From: Cerrena zonata
Taxonomy: Eukaryota; Basidiomycota; Agaricomycetes; Polyporales; Cerrenaceae
DNA length: 64,000 bases
Assembly (NCBI GenBank): GCA_038087015.1
Contig: JASBNA010000007.1
Span: forward strand, 620,001 to 684,000
Direction: 5' to 3'
Below, in pieces: positions 12,564-24,072 of this stretch. A model generated the notes under the pieces. It saw nothing but the letters and a program-made list of their open reading frames with translations, was not told where the DNA came from and ran no database searches. The translations under genes were made by a program, and so were the position numbers. Numbering within the stretch: position 1 is the stretch's first letter; every line of letters starts with the position of its first letter.

Positions 12564-14808
12564 TCAGTCTACCATCATACGCTCGGTGTGGAGGCCTTCG
12601 CCGTATGCTATACTTTCGAAGATGACTTGTCGCCAAACATTGATCGCGAGCTCTACAGCTTCGTCTTCTAAGACCTGTCATCGTATGCTGTGCTTAGTAT
12701 CATCCCTCGTTCAGGGTTTAGTACATAAAAGTGATAGACATACCGGCTCCAGGCCCTCGATCAACTTCTGTGGACCCTTGTGGTCCTTTAGATGTTCGAG
12801 AACGAACATCACGAGGTCGTCATCTTCCAACTCTCCTAGGTATTTGACCATGAGGCGTTTCACCAGTGGTTCAAACTTCCTATCAACCATAGTCTGCCGT
12901 ATATGAAACGTCCGGGGTGAGCAATACCGCATTGTGACAGCTGTATACGGACTTACGTCTGTCATACCATCCCACCGGACTTTTGACTTGAACAACGTCT
13001 CTTTGTCAGTTGGCACCGTCGTTTTGATCTTTTCCAACCTCTCCTTCGCCTTCTCGCCGGTTTCAGCTAGATCCAGCCTAGGTAGTGGTACCTTCCTCTT
13101 TCGGAGACCCTCCTCGTCCTCTTCCTCCTGACCAAATACAATAGATGCCTTATCTTTGGGCGCAGTCTCTTGCTTCGGTGCTGCGGGCGCCAACGAGACA
13201 TTGAGTTTCACAGGCGCACCGTCATCGAGAAGCATGCCGGCTTTGCGTTGTTCCTCTTGCAACGCTTGCATTTCGTCCATCTGGCGGGCAAGGAATGCTT
13301 CCGATTCACGTCGGAGATTTTCAGTTTCTCGTTCCTCGTATAATCGTGACTCAGCATCTGCACTTTCTTCTGCTGCTAGTCGACGTGCGCGCGCGTTACG
13401 CCACCGGACACTGTGAAGAGATCATAAGCGGACAAATATGAGATACGACTTTGATGAACCTACCGGTCGGTGTAGAAGACCTCATCACTTTCATCATCAT
13501 CCCAAACATCCAGCCGTGCTCTCATTTCGATTCGATCTCGTTCCTCTGCATCCTTCAGGGCATTTTCTCGCGCAATGGCACGCTCTAGACCAGCTATTCT
13601 GGCACGTTCTCGTGGTTCGTACCTTCGCTCACGCTGCGCATAGATGTTTCATTAAGACTCAATGGGAACAATAAGGGTCAAAGATCTACTTACGTCACGA
13701 TAAGAATTCTCCTCGTCCCTCCTCCTAGCCTCTTTCCTCTCGGCTTCGAGTTCCTCGTCCGTTTTCGTCTTCCCAGCGGTACTCCTATCATCAACAGATG
13801 GGCTCGCACCTCCCTCTTTGACGAACCCGACAGGCTTACTGTAACCTTGTGCACCTTTGCCAAAACCCTTAGGTGCAGGTGACGCCGAACCTTGTGGTTT
13901 CCCCCATTCTCGTTGTTTAGGTCCGCTGGGTGCCTGACCAAGAATATTTGGGACAGCTGCTTGGACGTCTCGCATCTTTTCCCGTTCACGCTTGGCAGCC
14001 CGTTCTCGAAACTGTGCGATTTCGGTCATGACAAGCCCTCGTTGAGTCTCTGGCAGATCAGCTTCCTGTAAGTCGTGAAGATGAGGAGGGATAACGTATT
14101 TTTCTTTGTCGAGTAAGCCACTGTTCGCGGCTTCTTGGGACGTCTTGTTGATATCTGCTAGTAAATCGGCGACTCTCTTTCGTGACAGATTGAGAATCTC
14201 GTCTTCTTTCTGAAGGAGATGTAAGATTATTATTTAGAATATAGTTTTGCTTTGTACGCACGTCCGTTTTCATCCTCTGTGCTTGATACGCGTCCAAAAA
14301 TACTTTCGTCTTCTCATCTGCTTTAACCTAGCGTTTTGACGTAGGCGGGAAATGAGTAAATGGTCTTAAGAAGAGCACGCACCAGAAGCTTCTTGTTCAC
14401 ACAGCCATCTTCCAGGGCTGGGAGCTCGACACCGTTGATTAGGTCAATGGCGCGTAAAGCACTGTCTGCGTCTTGGAAAGTGGCAAAACCAAATCCTTGG
14501 GGCTTGTTTGCAGGCGTGATAAGCCGTTTGAATGACTCCATTGTGCCACAAGCCTAGAGAACCTGTTCGTAAACAAGAATTGCGAAGTGCATAGACAGAC
14601 GTACCCCAAGTAGCTGGTTCAGGAAAGAATCGGTGATACCGCCAGATATCGAACCGATGAATAGAGAGACTGTCTTGGGTTGCGGAGGGACAAACTGTCC
14701 ATGAAGCATTTGCTGCTGCTGTGCGAGAGCCGAAATTGAGGGACCCTGGCCATACGATGGCATAGGAGGACGTAGACCAAGTCCTAACCGATTTGGAGCA
14801 GGCTGCAT
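12564..14808 (-). CDS. RBM25/Snu71-type splicing factor (RRM + PWI)
   Basis: A U1 snRNP-associated nuclear protein that helps select 5' splice sites. Start at 14808. Exon 1 (14605-14808) has a Pro/Gln-rich leader and RRM strand SLFIGSISGG. Exon 2 (14383-14553) has the RNP1-like QGFGFATFQDADSALRAID. The middle is a long charged Arg/Glu-rich region with a DDDESDE patch. The C-terminus is a PWI domain with VRWDGMTD, FEPLVKRLMVKYLGE and LVMFVLEHLKDH. The last exon completes the PWI helix with VLEDEAVELAINVWRQVIFE and ends at 12564. The domain order matches human RBM25 and fungal orthologs. No frame breaks were seen. Confidence 0.92.
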
Positions 14809-16283
14809 CTTGACACAATTTCTCTCTTTCTTTCCACAACTTTGCAGTGGTTTCCTATCCTTTCTTGTCTTGTATGTTTTGTTTCGTAATAGAGCGGGTG
14901 TAGAGAGAGGTCGCAAGTCAATGAGCAAGTTGAAAACACTACCACGACTGGGCAGTACAAAGTGGGTATTGACGCTCACACTGTGCGAAACTCAGATCCC
15001 CGTCGGACTTTCATCACAACCCTTATATGGAAACTCTTTATCTGAGAAGTTCAACGTCAACTTCAACTAGTAGAGGCCATGAATATGCTGTGCTCATACT
15101 ACACCACCCAGATCCAAATGAATTTCCATATAATATAAATGTCTGTGTAAGCAAATGCTTACCGTGTATACTAATTGCGGTTGACCTTGACTCATGTGCG
15201 AATGTGATCCAGGACTCGGACGTCCGATCAATGCAATATTATAAACCGGGAAGAGTATGGGTCAAGGTATAACGATACAGTACTCAGAATGCCGTTGCAC
15301 TTAGTGATGTAAGCATAGCACAATGACCGATATTTTTCGGGCCCCTTTCCCGGTTGTAAATGGCATCATACATATCATAGGAGTAACACCAGGGGCGCCT
15401 CAGGCTCAAATTAGAGAAGCCCATAACCCTACAAACAAACCCATAACCCTGCTAAAAAGCCCAATACCCCACGGAGCAGCATGTGGAGGGTTTCTGTAAT
15501 CAGGGAAGCAGAAACTCCCGGCCCAGAGTTTGGTCAAACCACTATTTATCTCTAAATGGACTCACGGCACAAGGTTACCAGATGTGAACTTACAACGCCG
15601 TAATCTGAAACCAACAACGACGTACTAACTTCACACCGTCCATACTCCATTCTTTTCTATCAGAGCGCGTCGAAGGGCTGCGGGTCTTGTCGGAAGAATG
15701 TGCTGCGCAGCGTACTCTCTTCGTAGTTAGAGTATGATGCCAGCGTTCCTTTTCGACCTGAAGACTCGGAGTATTCTATGGCGGCCACAGTTTGACGTTA
15801 GGGCACACGGTGAGATTTTGTTAATCGCGCCGCGCAGTATAAAGAGTCACGATGTAAAGGTTGGCGTAAAATAGAATGTGCCCCAGGTGATACGTTGGAA
15901 GTGTGTGATGCGCAGTATGGTGAACGGCGAACATTTCTAGTTAGTAGCGAGTGGCTTCATATCGATAAGAATTTGGACAAATTGGGAGTCGGTACCGTAC
16001 CTGCTTGTCACTTTGTCCCTTGTGTAGTGACAGAGAGGGGGATCGTAATGGTTGCGACGCGTAAGTGGCTAGACGCGTCACCTATCAATTGCGACAGGGT
16101 CCCATGAACCGGTAAAGTCCTCTTAGTCCATCCCCTGAAGTTGGGTCCGCGCCAAAAAGCGCCAGAGGATAGCATAAATACTGGGAAAGAATTTGGTTGA
16201 CCCCCCAGGTCAAGCAACCCACTTCCCACCGTGCCAAATAATTACCTTACCACCTTACACCGACCATCTTCATCCATCTCGCG
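14809..16283. other. intergenic 1.5 kb, no gene recognised
   Basis: This lies between the divergent RBM25 gene and the small plus-strand gene. Around 15420-15475 there is a short imprecise repeat of CCCATAACCCT. No coding or RNA gene is supported. Confidence 0.45.
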
Positions 16284-16558
16284 ATGTCAGACAAAGCTTC
16301 TCTCTTCTCTACCACCTCCACTACCTCCACCGACTCTACAACTGCGCTCGTCAACAAAGACCAGAAGGCGAACGGTCAGTACCCTCCATCGATCCTGTCT
16401 GCCCGCATCTGACAAGTAACCCAGCCTCCCCAAACTCAAAGGCACAGCAGACGGCCGCGAGCTCTTCCGCCAACCTAGGCTCCTCAGCTGCTTTCGCGAA
16501 AGAGTCCCAGAAGCAAGGATGGAGTGCATCCACCGCCACTAAATCGACACTTGGCTAA
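16284..16558 (+). CDS. small Ser/Thr/Ala-rich protein, 74 aa
   Basis: Two exons, 16284-16374 and 16425-16558, join through a GT-AG intron to a 74-residue reading frame that starts MSDKASLFSTTSTTS and ends with SASTATKSTLG. It is hydrophilic, Ser/Thr/Ala/Lys-rich, has no membrane segment or signal peptide, and is probably disordered. A TATA-like ATAAATA lies about 110 bp upstream (near 16174). The codon use and clean splicing suggest a real gene, but no family is recognised. Similar short disordered proteins, some stress-related, are common in fungi; that role is only a guess. Confidence 0.5.
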
Positions 16559-16761
16559 AGTGTGTAGAACATCTCATAAATTCCTCACCTCCCTCTGATC
16601 GATCTTCACAGACCAGCCATCACATATACCCACTACTTAGCTTAGTCTAAATGCACGGGCTAAGATGTGTGCAAAGAGAAGCGCAATACGATGATGTTGA
16701 CGATCACGGAGGATGGGATAGGATATTTGTACATTAGCAGTGACATCCGCACCTCTATTTG

Positions 16762-17816
16762 CTACATGAAATCGTCCTCGAGTTCCCTCACAGATTTCTT
16801 CGGCTCACTATTGTCATCTTCATCCTCACGGGACTCTCCCGTGAACAAATTGTCATAAGATCGGGCCGCCTTCTCTGCTTCTCTAGCTTTTGCGAGCTCA
16901 GCGTCTGCTTTTTTCTGAAACAAAAACGAGTGATGGTTGGTATCGCCAGTCGAATATGAGATACAGGTTGCGAACAGTAAACGGTACCTTAGCGGCAGCG
17001 GCAGCTCGACGAACGGCTGTCTCTTCCTTGATACGATCAACACGCTCTTGCTCGTGATCCACCTCTCGAACAAATTTCGTCTTGTTCAGCCGGTTGACTA
17101 TCGGATTCTCTCGCTTTGGTACATGAACTATTTCTAAATTTAGTTTCATGTGGAGAAGTAATATTTCGTTACTTGCACTCACCGCGTTTAACCTATGCAG
17201 ATCTTACATCATTGCCAATATACGACTGTAATTGGTGGATACGTACTCGTCTATCATTGTGAAATGATACCTGTCCCACCGCCATATCACCAGTTTTCTA
17301 GTTATAGTTCGGTAAGGCATTGTTATAGCTAAGTATCCTGATAGCAAACCTTGAGATTGTCTGCTGGGGTGTATATGATTGACAAATTATCCTTCTTGTT
17401 TCCTGCCACCTGGACCGGTTAACCATTCCTGTTCCGCACATGATAGATGGTAACACACCTTCTATTGAGTTTGCTTTGACAAGTTGCGCACAGTCAGTAA
17501 GCAATGCTTCCGGGATATTCTCCCAGTCCATGCCGGACGGCATGCGAAGGTAGACGTGCGCGGAAGAGAGTTTATCGACATGAAACCATATGTCTTGCGG
17601 CCAGGCATATTTGATTAGGTCCTCGTCTGACACAGTTCAGCACTCCATCGGGTCATCGTGTTGGATAGGACGGTGCCTTAGTGCACTTACTCTCAACCTT
17701 GTCCTTGCCCATGTAAAGGATTACGGCAGGTTCCACAGCTACGAGGATGATTAGGTACCATCAATTACTGAGTATCGGGTCACAAATTCACCTTTAGAAG
17801 TAAAGAAGAGTACCAT
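16762..17816 (-). CDS. CCDC25-like NFACT-R (DUF814) domain protein
   Basis: Start at 17816 (MVLFFTSK), with at least six exons and a stop at 16762. The order of conserved blocks matches CCDC25: [62 protein letters not shown], then [31 protein letters not shown] and a charged coiled-coil tail with EELEDDFM-like acidic end. This is the NFACT-R fold of Rqc2/NEMF relatives, thought to bind RNA or ribosome-associated ligands. Fungal orthologs are about 210 residues, as here. The human homolog is reported as a DNA sensor for extracellular traps, but that role should not be assumed in fungi. Confidence 0.9.
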
Positions 17817-18284
17817 GGTGTGAGCAAGTAGAAATACAGAAGCGAGTTCTGGTCAAAGTGGCGGTAAGGGGGTAAGTTTGATCAAAGTGATCGAGCTTCC
17901 AAAACGGGAACGCTTGATTTGGTAAGTACCCTAGATCCTAATACGACCAAACATTGATCTAATATACTATGGTAGCTCCAAGTCCGAACTTCGCGGAAAT
18001 TGGCCCTTCTTCTCCCTCTCACATGCGTACGGGCTCCCATGGGCTCAGGGTTACTTGTCAACTCGCGCCTCAACAAATAACTATATCTTTCAGGGTCTTA
18101 TTACCATCATTCCATGATCTCATCATATAACTTCAAGATGCTAACACAAGACCAATGATATGGAAGAGAAAGTACAGAGGGGTGATGTCAAGTTATCCAC
18201 ACGGGCCGCGGCACTACAGAACTGAAGGGCCAACTCATTAGGTTGAGGAAATGTTACTCTGCTATATGACATACATGAAGCGTT
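17817..18284. other. intergenic
   Basis: This stretch separates the CCDC25-like start from the 3' end of the small Ser/Thr-rich gene. I see no supported gene or repeat. Confidence 0.4.
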
Positions 18285-18682
18285 CTATCGTTTGCTGGTA
18301 CCTTGAGTGTTCGCTGACTTGGGTTTGTCCTTGGGTTTCTTGGTTTCTTTCTTTGGTATCTTTGTCGGTGTCCGGAACCCCGACCCCCCATAACCGAATG
18401 TACTGGATAATGCACCAAATGATGCCTCAAAGTCTTTTGGAGGCGAAGATGTCGTGGTTGACGTGCCAGTGTGGGAAACACTAGAGGAAGCAGTATTGGA
18501 AGCTGCTACCAGGGGTCGCATTACAATCATTCTAGGGGTTTACATTGTCAACTTGGTTTTTTCGTGCCCGTACACAAAACTTATACCTTGGGTATCAATG
18601 TAGCGGTCGAGTCATTCGTGGCAGTCGAAGACAACGATAGCGTGGAAGAAGATGGAGATGGGGAAATTGGTTGATTAGACAT
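18285..18682 (-). CDS. small Ser/Thr/Lys-rich protein, function unknown
   Basis: The well-supported exon (18285 to about 18530) encodes a Ser/Thr-rich stretch, then KDFEASFGALSSTFGYGG, then a Lys-rich end (PTKIPKKETKKPKDKPK). The central motif resembles a short segment I associate with conserved small Agaricomycete proteins of unknown role. A likely first exon starts at 18682 (MSNQPISPSPSSSTLS) and ends at a good GT donor. With the obvious acceptor, however, the frames do not join, so either the splice site is wrong or the first exon is not part of the gene. No signal peptide or membrane segment is present. Confidence 0.45.
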
Positions 18683-19612
18683 GTTTATCGATACTGACGC
18701 GTTTGTGTGTGGTAGGGGATCTGGACTATTTGCCAACTTGTATGAAAGTACTTATACACGAAACTTACAAACCATTCATTTTATATTTCACAGCAGTGCG
18801 TACCCATATGGATCTAGATGCTTGCGCGTACAACTCTATTCAAGTCATTGATACTACCACATGAAACGGGTTGGTGTCTGTGTCAGCTGGGTCAAGGGTG
18901 AACTTGAATCAGGTACAATACAAAGCGGAAGCTACAAGAGCGGTCCCTCTCTTAATTATGACTCCATCTTCAGTTCGCTGTCTATCGTTATCTCCATTCC
19001 AACTCATGTGGGTAGCGGTGCGTCTATGATTTCTGTCTATAACTGCGACTCATGAATGCCCGCAGTTGAGACTAGGGTTGTAATTTGCTTCAACAAGACC
19101 ATTTCTACGCTCTTTACAAAGGGGTAGTTCGAGGTGGTAAAGCTGCGGACTTCGCAGGACCGAAAGTCCCGTCAGAGGGATGCGAGAATGCGAGAATAAT
19201 CTTGCGACCTGAGTGGTCGCGCCCAAGTTCGAACTCCAGTTGAGCAGGGTAAACCTTCCATTTCTCCGGTTCGGGGAACTGTAAATTGAGTAATGAATAA
19301 GCTGCTGCGATTCAGAACATCTTGTGTTCACGCTCGGGACTGCATCCGAGAAGGTGGAACCATTGTATATTCAAGGTTTCGACATGGATATCGATATTTC
19401 ATCATAAGTGACTCACGAGTGACTAGTTCACCCCTCGTGCTCGGAAATTAGAACGTTCTCTACGAACTTAGTCGGAACCGCAGCCTTGTGTGTATATGGG
19501 CCATGTGGACACTGTCACCTATGGGATGATCGAGGATGATCGGGAGTTCCCAGGCACTAGGTTCAGAGCGACCTTGGCTGCGCATTGACAATTACCACAA
19601 CATACCTTGAAT
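18683..19612. other. intergenic 0.9 kb
   Basis: No coding gene is supported. A short TTCGAACTCC sequence near 19225 resembles a tRNA T-loop, but no cloverleaf can be drawn. This stretch should hold the promoter of the dioxygenase gene that begins at 19613. Confidence 0.4.
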
Positions 19613-21171
19613 ATGTCTTTACTCGAAGCTGCGCATAATGCGGATGCACACTTCAGCGACATCCCAATAATGTAAATCACCCAATATACTCATAGGGTAT
19701 ATGTGCAAGCATCTTGCTAATTGTTATTTTTTTCATCCATGAATCTCTAGAGACCTCACAGATCTATCGAATTCTGACCCTGCTCGTCGAAGAGCTCTTG
19801 CTGACACCATTCGTGACGCCTGCATTAATGTAGGCTTCCTCTATGGCGAGTGACCCCTCGGTTGAGGTGTAACTGCGCTCATTTCCTTATCTCACCATAG
19901 TAAAGAATCATGGAATACCCGAGAGCCTAATAGATGGCGCTCTCAATGCATCCAAGGAATTCTTCTCCCTACCGGAAGAGAAGAAACTCGAGATCGATAT
20001 TCGCAAAACACCAAACTTCAAAGGTTACGCTCCTCTCCTGAGTAGTAATAATAATCCCGAGAACGCTGGCGATATGCATGAAGGTTTCGAATTCGGATGG
20101 GAGCAGATGATCCCAAAAGTCGTTGATGAGAAGAGACCTGAGGATGGTGCCATGGCCGGAGCCAACGTCTGGCCCCAAGATGTGCCTGGATTCCGGGAGT
20201 CCGTCCTGGGATATTAGTAGGTTCTATGCCTACTCTTGCTGCTGCGACGCGAAATGACGATATGACTCCAGTCATGCTGCTGTTGAACTCGGGAGAAAGC
20301 TGTTCCCGATGTTTGCTCTAGCTCTGGATTTGAATGAGGATTTCTTTGCCAATAAGGCATGTATATCGAATGAGGCGTTCTCTGTATACTCTCAGACTGA
20401 TTCAGTTTCATATATTGTAGACAAAGCATTCTGCTGCTATCATGAAGGTTCTTCACTACCCTCCGCAGACTGGACCGGTCGATGATAGAATCATCGGCAT
20501 CGGAGCTCATACTGAGTGAGTTATCTCGATATGGTCAGTTCATCATCTATCGCTGTATGTTTACTAGGCCGCTGCGTTCAGCTTCGAGGTGACATCATTC
20601 AAAACCTAATTGCGGAATTTAGTGCTGACACTAAATGCGTAGTGCTTTACTATTCTATGGCAAGAACCAGGGATCCAGGCCCTTCAGGTTTTGAATGCGC
20701 AGAAACAATGGATCGACGCTCCTCCTATTCCGGGAACTCTCGTCGTCAAGTGAGTCACCCTTTCAAGCTTACCAACCCAGCATTTCAACAGAAATGATCT
20801 CATGCCACTCTTTATTTAGCTTGGGCGACCAATTTGCAAGATGGACGAGTCAGTGAATGAATAGTGAGACAGATTAACAAAACTGATTTTGGATATGGAC
20901 ATACGTAGATGATATCTTCAAGTCAACGATCCATCGTGCAGTGAACAGGACAGGCGTACGCAGATATTCGATTCCACTATTTTTCGGGACTGATTACAAT
21001 ATCCGTCTTGAGGCGAGTGCTTTCCACATTCACCTAATAAAAGCTTATTCACAATGCTACGTTTCGTAGCCAATCCCTAGCTGTATCTCACCCGAACGAC
21101 CAACCAAGTACGAAGTGGTGACTGCTGGAGAATATGTTCAGATGAGACTCAAGGCGGCATATGGCCATTAG
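19613..21171 (+). CDS. 2-oxoglutarate/Fe(II)-dependent dioxygenase (isopenicillin-N-synthase-like)
   Basis: Oxidises a small-molecule substrate using 2-oxoglutarate, O2 and Fe(II); the substrate is unknown. The N-terminal DIOX_N block has IIDLTDLSNSDP and GFLYVKNHGIPE. The catalytic core has LHYPPQTGPVDDRIIGIGAH followed by TDFECFTILWQEPG; the Fe ligands are the His and Asp of HTD and the distal His of STIHRAVNRTG. The 2-oxoglutarate-binding RYSIP is present. It ends KYEVVTAGEYVQMRLKAAYGH. The family-consistent frame requires a 7-nt exon at 20582-20588 and three introns with GC donors (19846-19900, 20357-20420, 21013-21069). It converges on the P450 gene, 255 bp away, and may share a pathway with it. 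Confidence 0.88.
20582..20588 (+). other. 7-nt micro-exon in dioxygenase gene
   Basis: CTTCGAG, flanked by AG and GT, completes the iron-binding HTD motif. The preceding exon ends GA at 20515, the micro-exon adds C-TTC-GAG (Asp, Phe, Glu), and the next exon begins TGC TTT ACT at 20643. Without it the reading frame and the metal-ligand Asp are lost. Confidence 0.8.
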
Positions 21172-21426
21172 GGGGCGACAGGAAAACAATTGGGTATTTG
21201 CTCATACAGGATTTAAAGTGTACAGTAACGTCGAGATACGCATCTACACGTTGAGGAAGCCTATCAGGCCTATCCTTAGACACACGCTGAAGTTCTTTCA
21301 AAGTCAAGTCGAAAGTCAATATTCATTGAGCAAAGTGTGTAGCAATACAATGCGAAGCAAGAACGAAGTGGAGGTAAAGAGCAAGCGAATACGACGAACA
21401 AAGCGCAAAACAGCGAAGGGTAGGAT

Positions 21427-23555
21427 TCACGAAGAAGCCACTGAGTCTTGGTGGACGTATGGTGTCACCATGAGAGGACATTGACTCCCCTCTTTATGCT
21501 TACCGACGACGTACGGTCGGGTAAGTACACTATTCAAGAATATCAACCACTGATTTGGCTTCGTAAGAATGTAAGGAGTACTCACACATTAGCTTTACCG
21601 ACTCGTTCGCCAGTGGGAGAGAATACGAAGTTGGTAAGGAGGATGAACAGGAAACTCTTCATTTCGATGATGGAGAAGCGCATTCCGATGCATGCCTGAG
21701 TAAAGTCGTAAGATTCTAGTTTAAATGAGTGGAAATCGTTCAAAACGTACCCTTGGGCCCGCAGAAAAAGTCATGAGGTTAGAATAGAGACCAGGCAAGG
21801 CAGTAGCTTTCTCAGGAAGGTTATCCCATCTATCCGGCCTATCAAAAAATAATCAGTAAACAACGATGCAATCCCACAGTGTGCGAACTTACACAAACAT
21901 CCAAGCGTCATCTCCCCAAAATTCCTTATCCATGTTGAACCCTTCGACAGCGACATGGATGAAACTCCCCTTCTGCACATGAACACCATCCCAATCCTCC
22001 TGAACACTCCCATCAGGCATCGTCCTCTTGATAGGCGAACTCGTGGGGATGACGTCATCCTTTGTAGCCACTCTAATCGAGGAGTGCAATGGAGGGATTA
22101 ATCTCAGACTCTCTTTCGTGACTTTATCCAGGTAAGGTAGGTCTGCTACCATGCTATAGAGTGAGTCAACTTCCTCTTCTGTTAGGGAGGAAAGTGGTGT
22201 GGAGGGTAGAATGGAGAGGCATTCGGTTCGGAGTTTAGTTTGGAGGTCAGGGTGAATGGCTAGGAGCATGAGTGTCCAGGTGATGGCGAGGGAGGTAGTG
22301 TCGGAGCCGGCGAACATGAAGGTGTTGATAGTGTTGAGGATGTCTTCGTCGGAAATACGTTGTGTGGGAGGGAGATCTTCAGCTTGGTTGGATTTTACTA
22401 ACGGCCACATGTCAATGAAATGAAAGAATGAGATATTTTTGAGAACCTACGAAGTAGAGTGAGTAAATCTCGTCCGTCGTAGTTCTTCCCGCGCTCTTCG
22501 GCTTCAGCAATCTTGCGTTTCTTCTCTTGAATGACTTTACCAGCAACACGTTCGATGACTGTTGTACAGCGTTGAACTGTCCGAGTCTCCTGGTCAGGCT
22601 GCGATGAATGTGTTCAATTGATGGTAGATTCAGATAATACGATTCACTTACGAAGATCCAATCGGCAAATGGAACGTAGAGACCGAGGACAGAGCGAAAT
22701 CCGCCCTTTGCCTGAGCTATACTGACTTCAAACATATCTTTGTATGCACGAAATAGCTCATTGTCGCCATTCTCGATGGCGTTGAATTGATAGTCAAAGC
22801 CTACGCTTGCGTTAAACTGCGTGTAAAAATCTGCCAAGTTAAATAAATGCATACCCGCGAAGCCCATGACGTCGAAAGTAGCCCGACTAATCCAATCACA
22901 AACGTCGAGTTTCATGCCTCCTTCTAGATTCTCGGCTCCTTTCATAAGTGATAGCCACTTGTCTTTCAGCAAGATACCTTTACTGAAAACAAGCGGTTCA
23001 AGAGCACGAAGGTTGTGTATACCAAAAGCAGGAGTTGCAACGCGTCTTTGGCGTTTGTGAACTTGCCCTTCAGCAGCAAGCATGCCACAACCGATGAGAC
23101 TCGTTATAAGTTTACGTGCTTGCCATGGTTTCTCGTAGGTGGTGCTATTTTTGAGCACGTATGCTAATGAGACGGGGTCTAAAGTGAGTAGACGGTCGTC
23201 CCACTAAAATAGTTCAGCATGACTGAAATAATCCATGACGTCAGAAGCGTACCGGAAGTGGACCCCTTATGTGAATATTACGTCCATACTCTTTTACGAA
23301 GCGTTCGTGGCTCCTGGGCGAATACACAGGGCTGATGAGGCATTAACACGTAATGTCAAGACTCAAAAGCGAACTACTCACTCGACAGTCATAGTCATAT
23401 GAGTATTATCGTAAAGTCTATAACTTGGGGGACCAGGTAATCGTCTGAGAGGATTGGAACTAGGACCAATCCAAATGGCGTGTATCAGGAAGGCAACACA
23501 TAGTGCACAGAACGCTGCGAGGAGGGTAAGCGACGCGAACAGAAGGTCAGACATG
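21427..23555 (-). CDS. cytochrome P450 monooxygenase
   Basis: Start at 23555: an N-terminal membrane anchor (SDLLFASLTLLAAFCALCVAF) is followed by the proline hinge RRLPGPPS. Later come a helix-C region (ATPAFGIHNLRALEP), the I-helix oxygen-binding motif FAGSDTTS, the K-helix ExxR in KESLRL, the PDRW-type meander region, and the heme loop FSAGPKACIG with the ligand Cys. An intron lies inside the heme loop. Stop at 21427; about 560 residues in many exons. It acts on the endoplasmic reticulum membrane with a P450 reductase; the substrate is unknown. A TATA-like sequence lies near 23598-23603. It is convergent with the dioxygenase gene and divergent from Msp1. All P450 hallmarks are intact. Confidence 0.92.
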
Positions 23556-23597
23556 ACTATTCCTGAGAAATACGGTATGCGCCCAGCACTACCAGCA

Positions 23598-23603
23598 CTT
23601 ATA
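23598..23603 (-). promoter_or_regulatory. TATA-like box of P450 gene
   Basis: TATAAG on the minus strand, about 45 bp upstream of the P450 ATG. It is supported only by motif and spacing. Confidence 0.4.
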
Positions 23604-23954
23604 TGCGAAGAGTGAAATGGCGAGAGAGAACCTCAATGCATCGAGAGCGTAGAATGTCTTTTGTTCGAAGTTCAACAATAAGCCCTCGGAGTCCCACGCT
23701 TCGGAAGACAATTGTAGTTGATGTATTCTTGCTCGAGGCTATCACAAATAAAATATTATTGAAATAGTACGAGCCTAGAGATAACCTTCGTTAGTTGTGA
23801 CTGAGGTTGTATGTGATGATCATGGTTAGAGCGAAAGAGAGGACTCTGTCTTCCGTCCCGCCCAACTTTAGCCACGCGAGACCAATACTGCAATTGGCTT
23901 TAAGCGCCCACGTACTTTACTTCTCTCACCAACGGCGACCACTTCCTCTATACA

Positions 23955-23978
23955 TCTCTCTCTCTCTCTCTCTCTCTC
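23955..23978. repeat. (TC)12 microsatellite in shared promoter
   Basis: Twelve uninterrupted TC units lie between the divergent P450 and Msp1 genes, about 95 bp upstream of the Msp1 ATG. Pyrimidine tracts are common in fungal promoters just upstream of transcription starts. Confidence 0.9.
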
Positions 23979-24072
23979 GGTTAGCAGTTGCTGCTCCAGA
24001 CTGTTTCTATCATTCCGATATAATAGCCTAGAAGAACTTTCCGGGACTTGTCCTGCTGTAAAGTAAACGAAG

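Noticed and set aside
12463..12906. Plus-strand open frame of 147 codons
   Set aside because: It lies antisense to the RBM25 PWI exons, which match their family well; the frame itself shows no motif.
15420..15480. Repeated CCCATAACCCT, similar to telomere repeats
   Set aside because: Only two or three imperfect units, far from a regular telomere array.
19140..19260. tRNA-like TTCGAACTCC motif
   Set aside because: No acceptor stem, D arm or anticodon arm can be paired around it.
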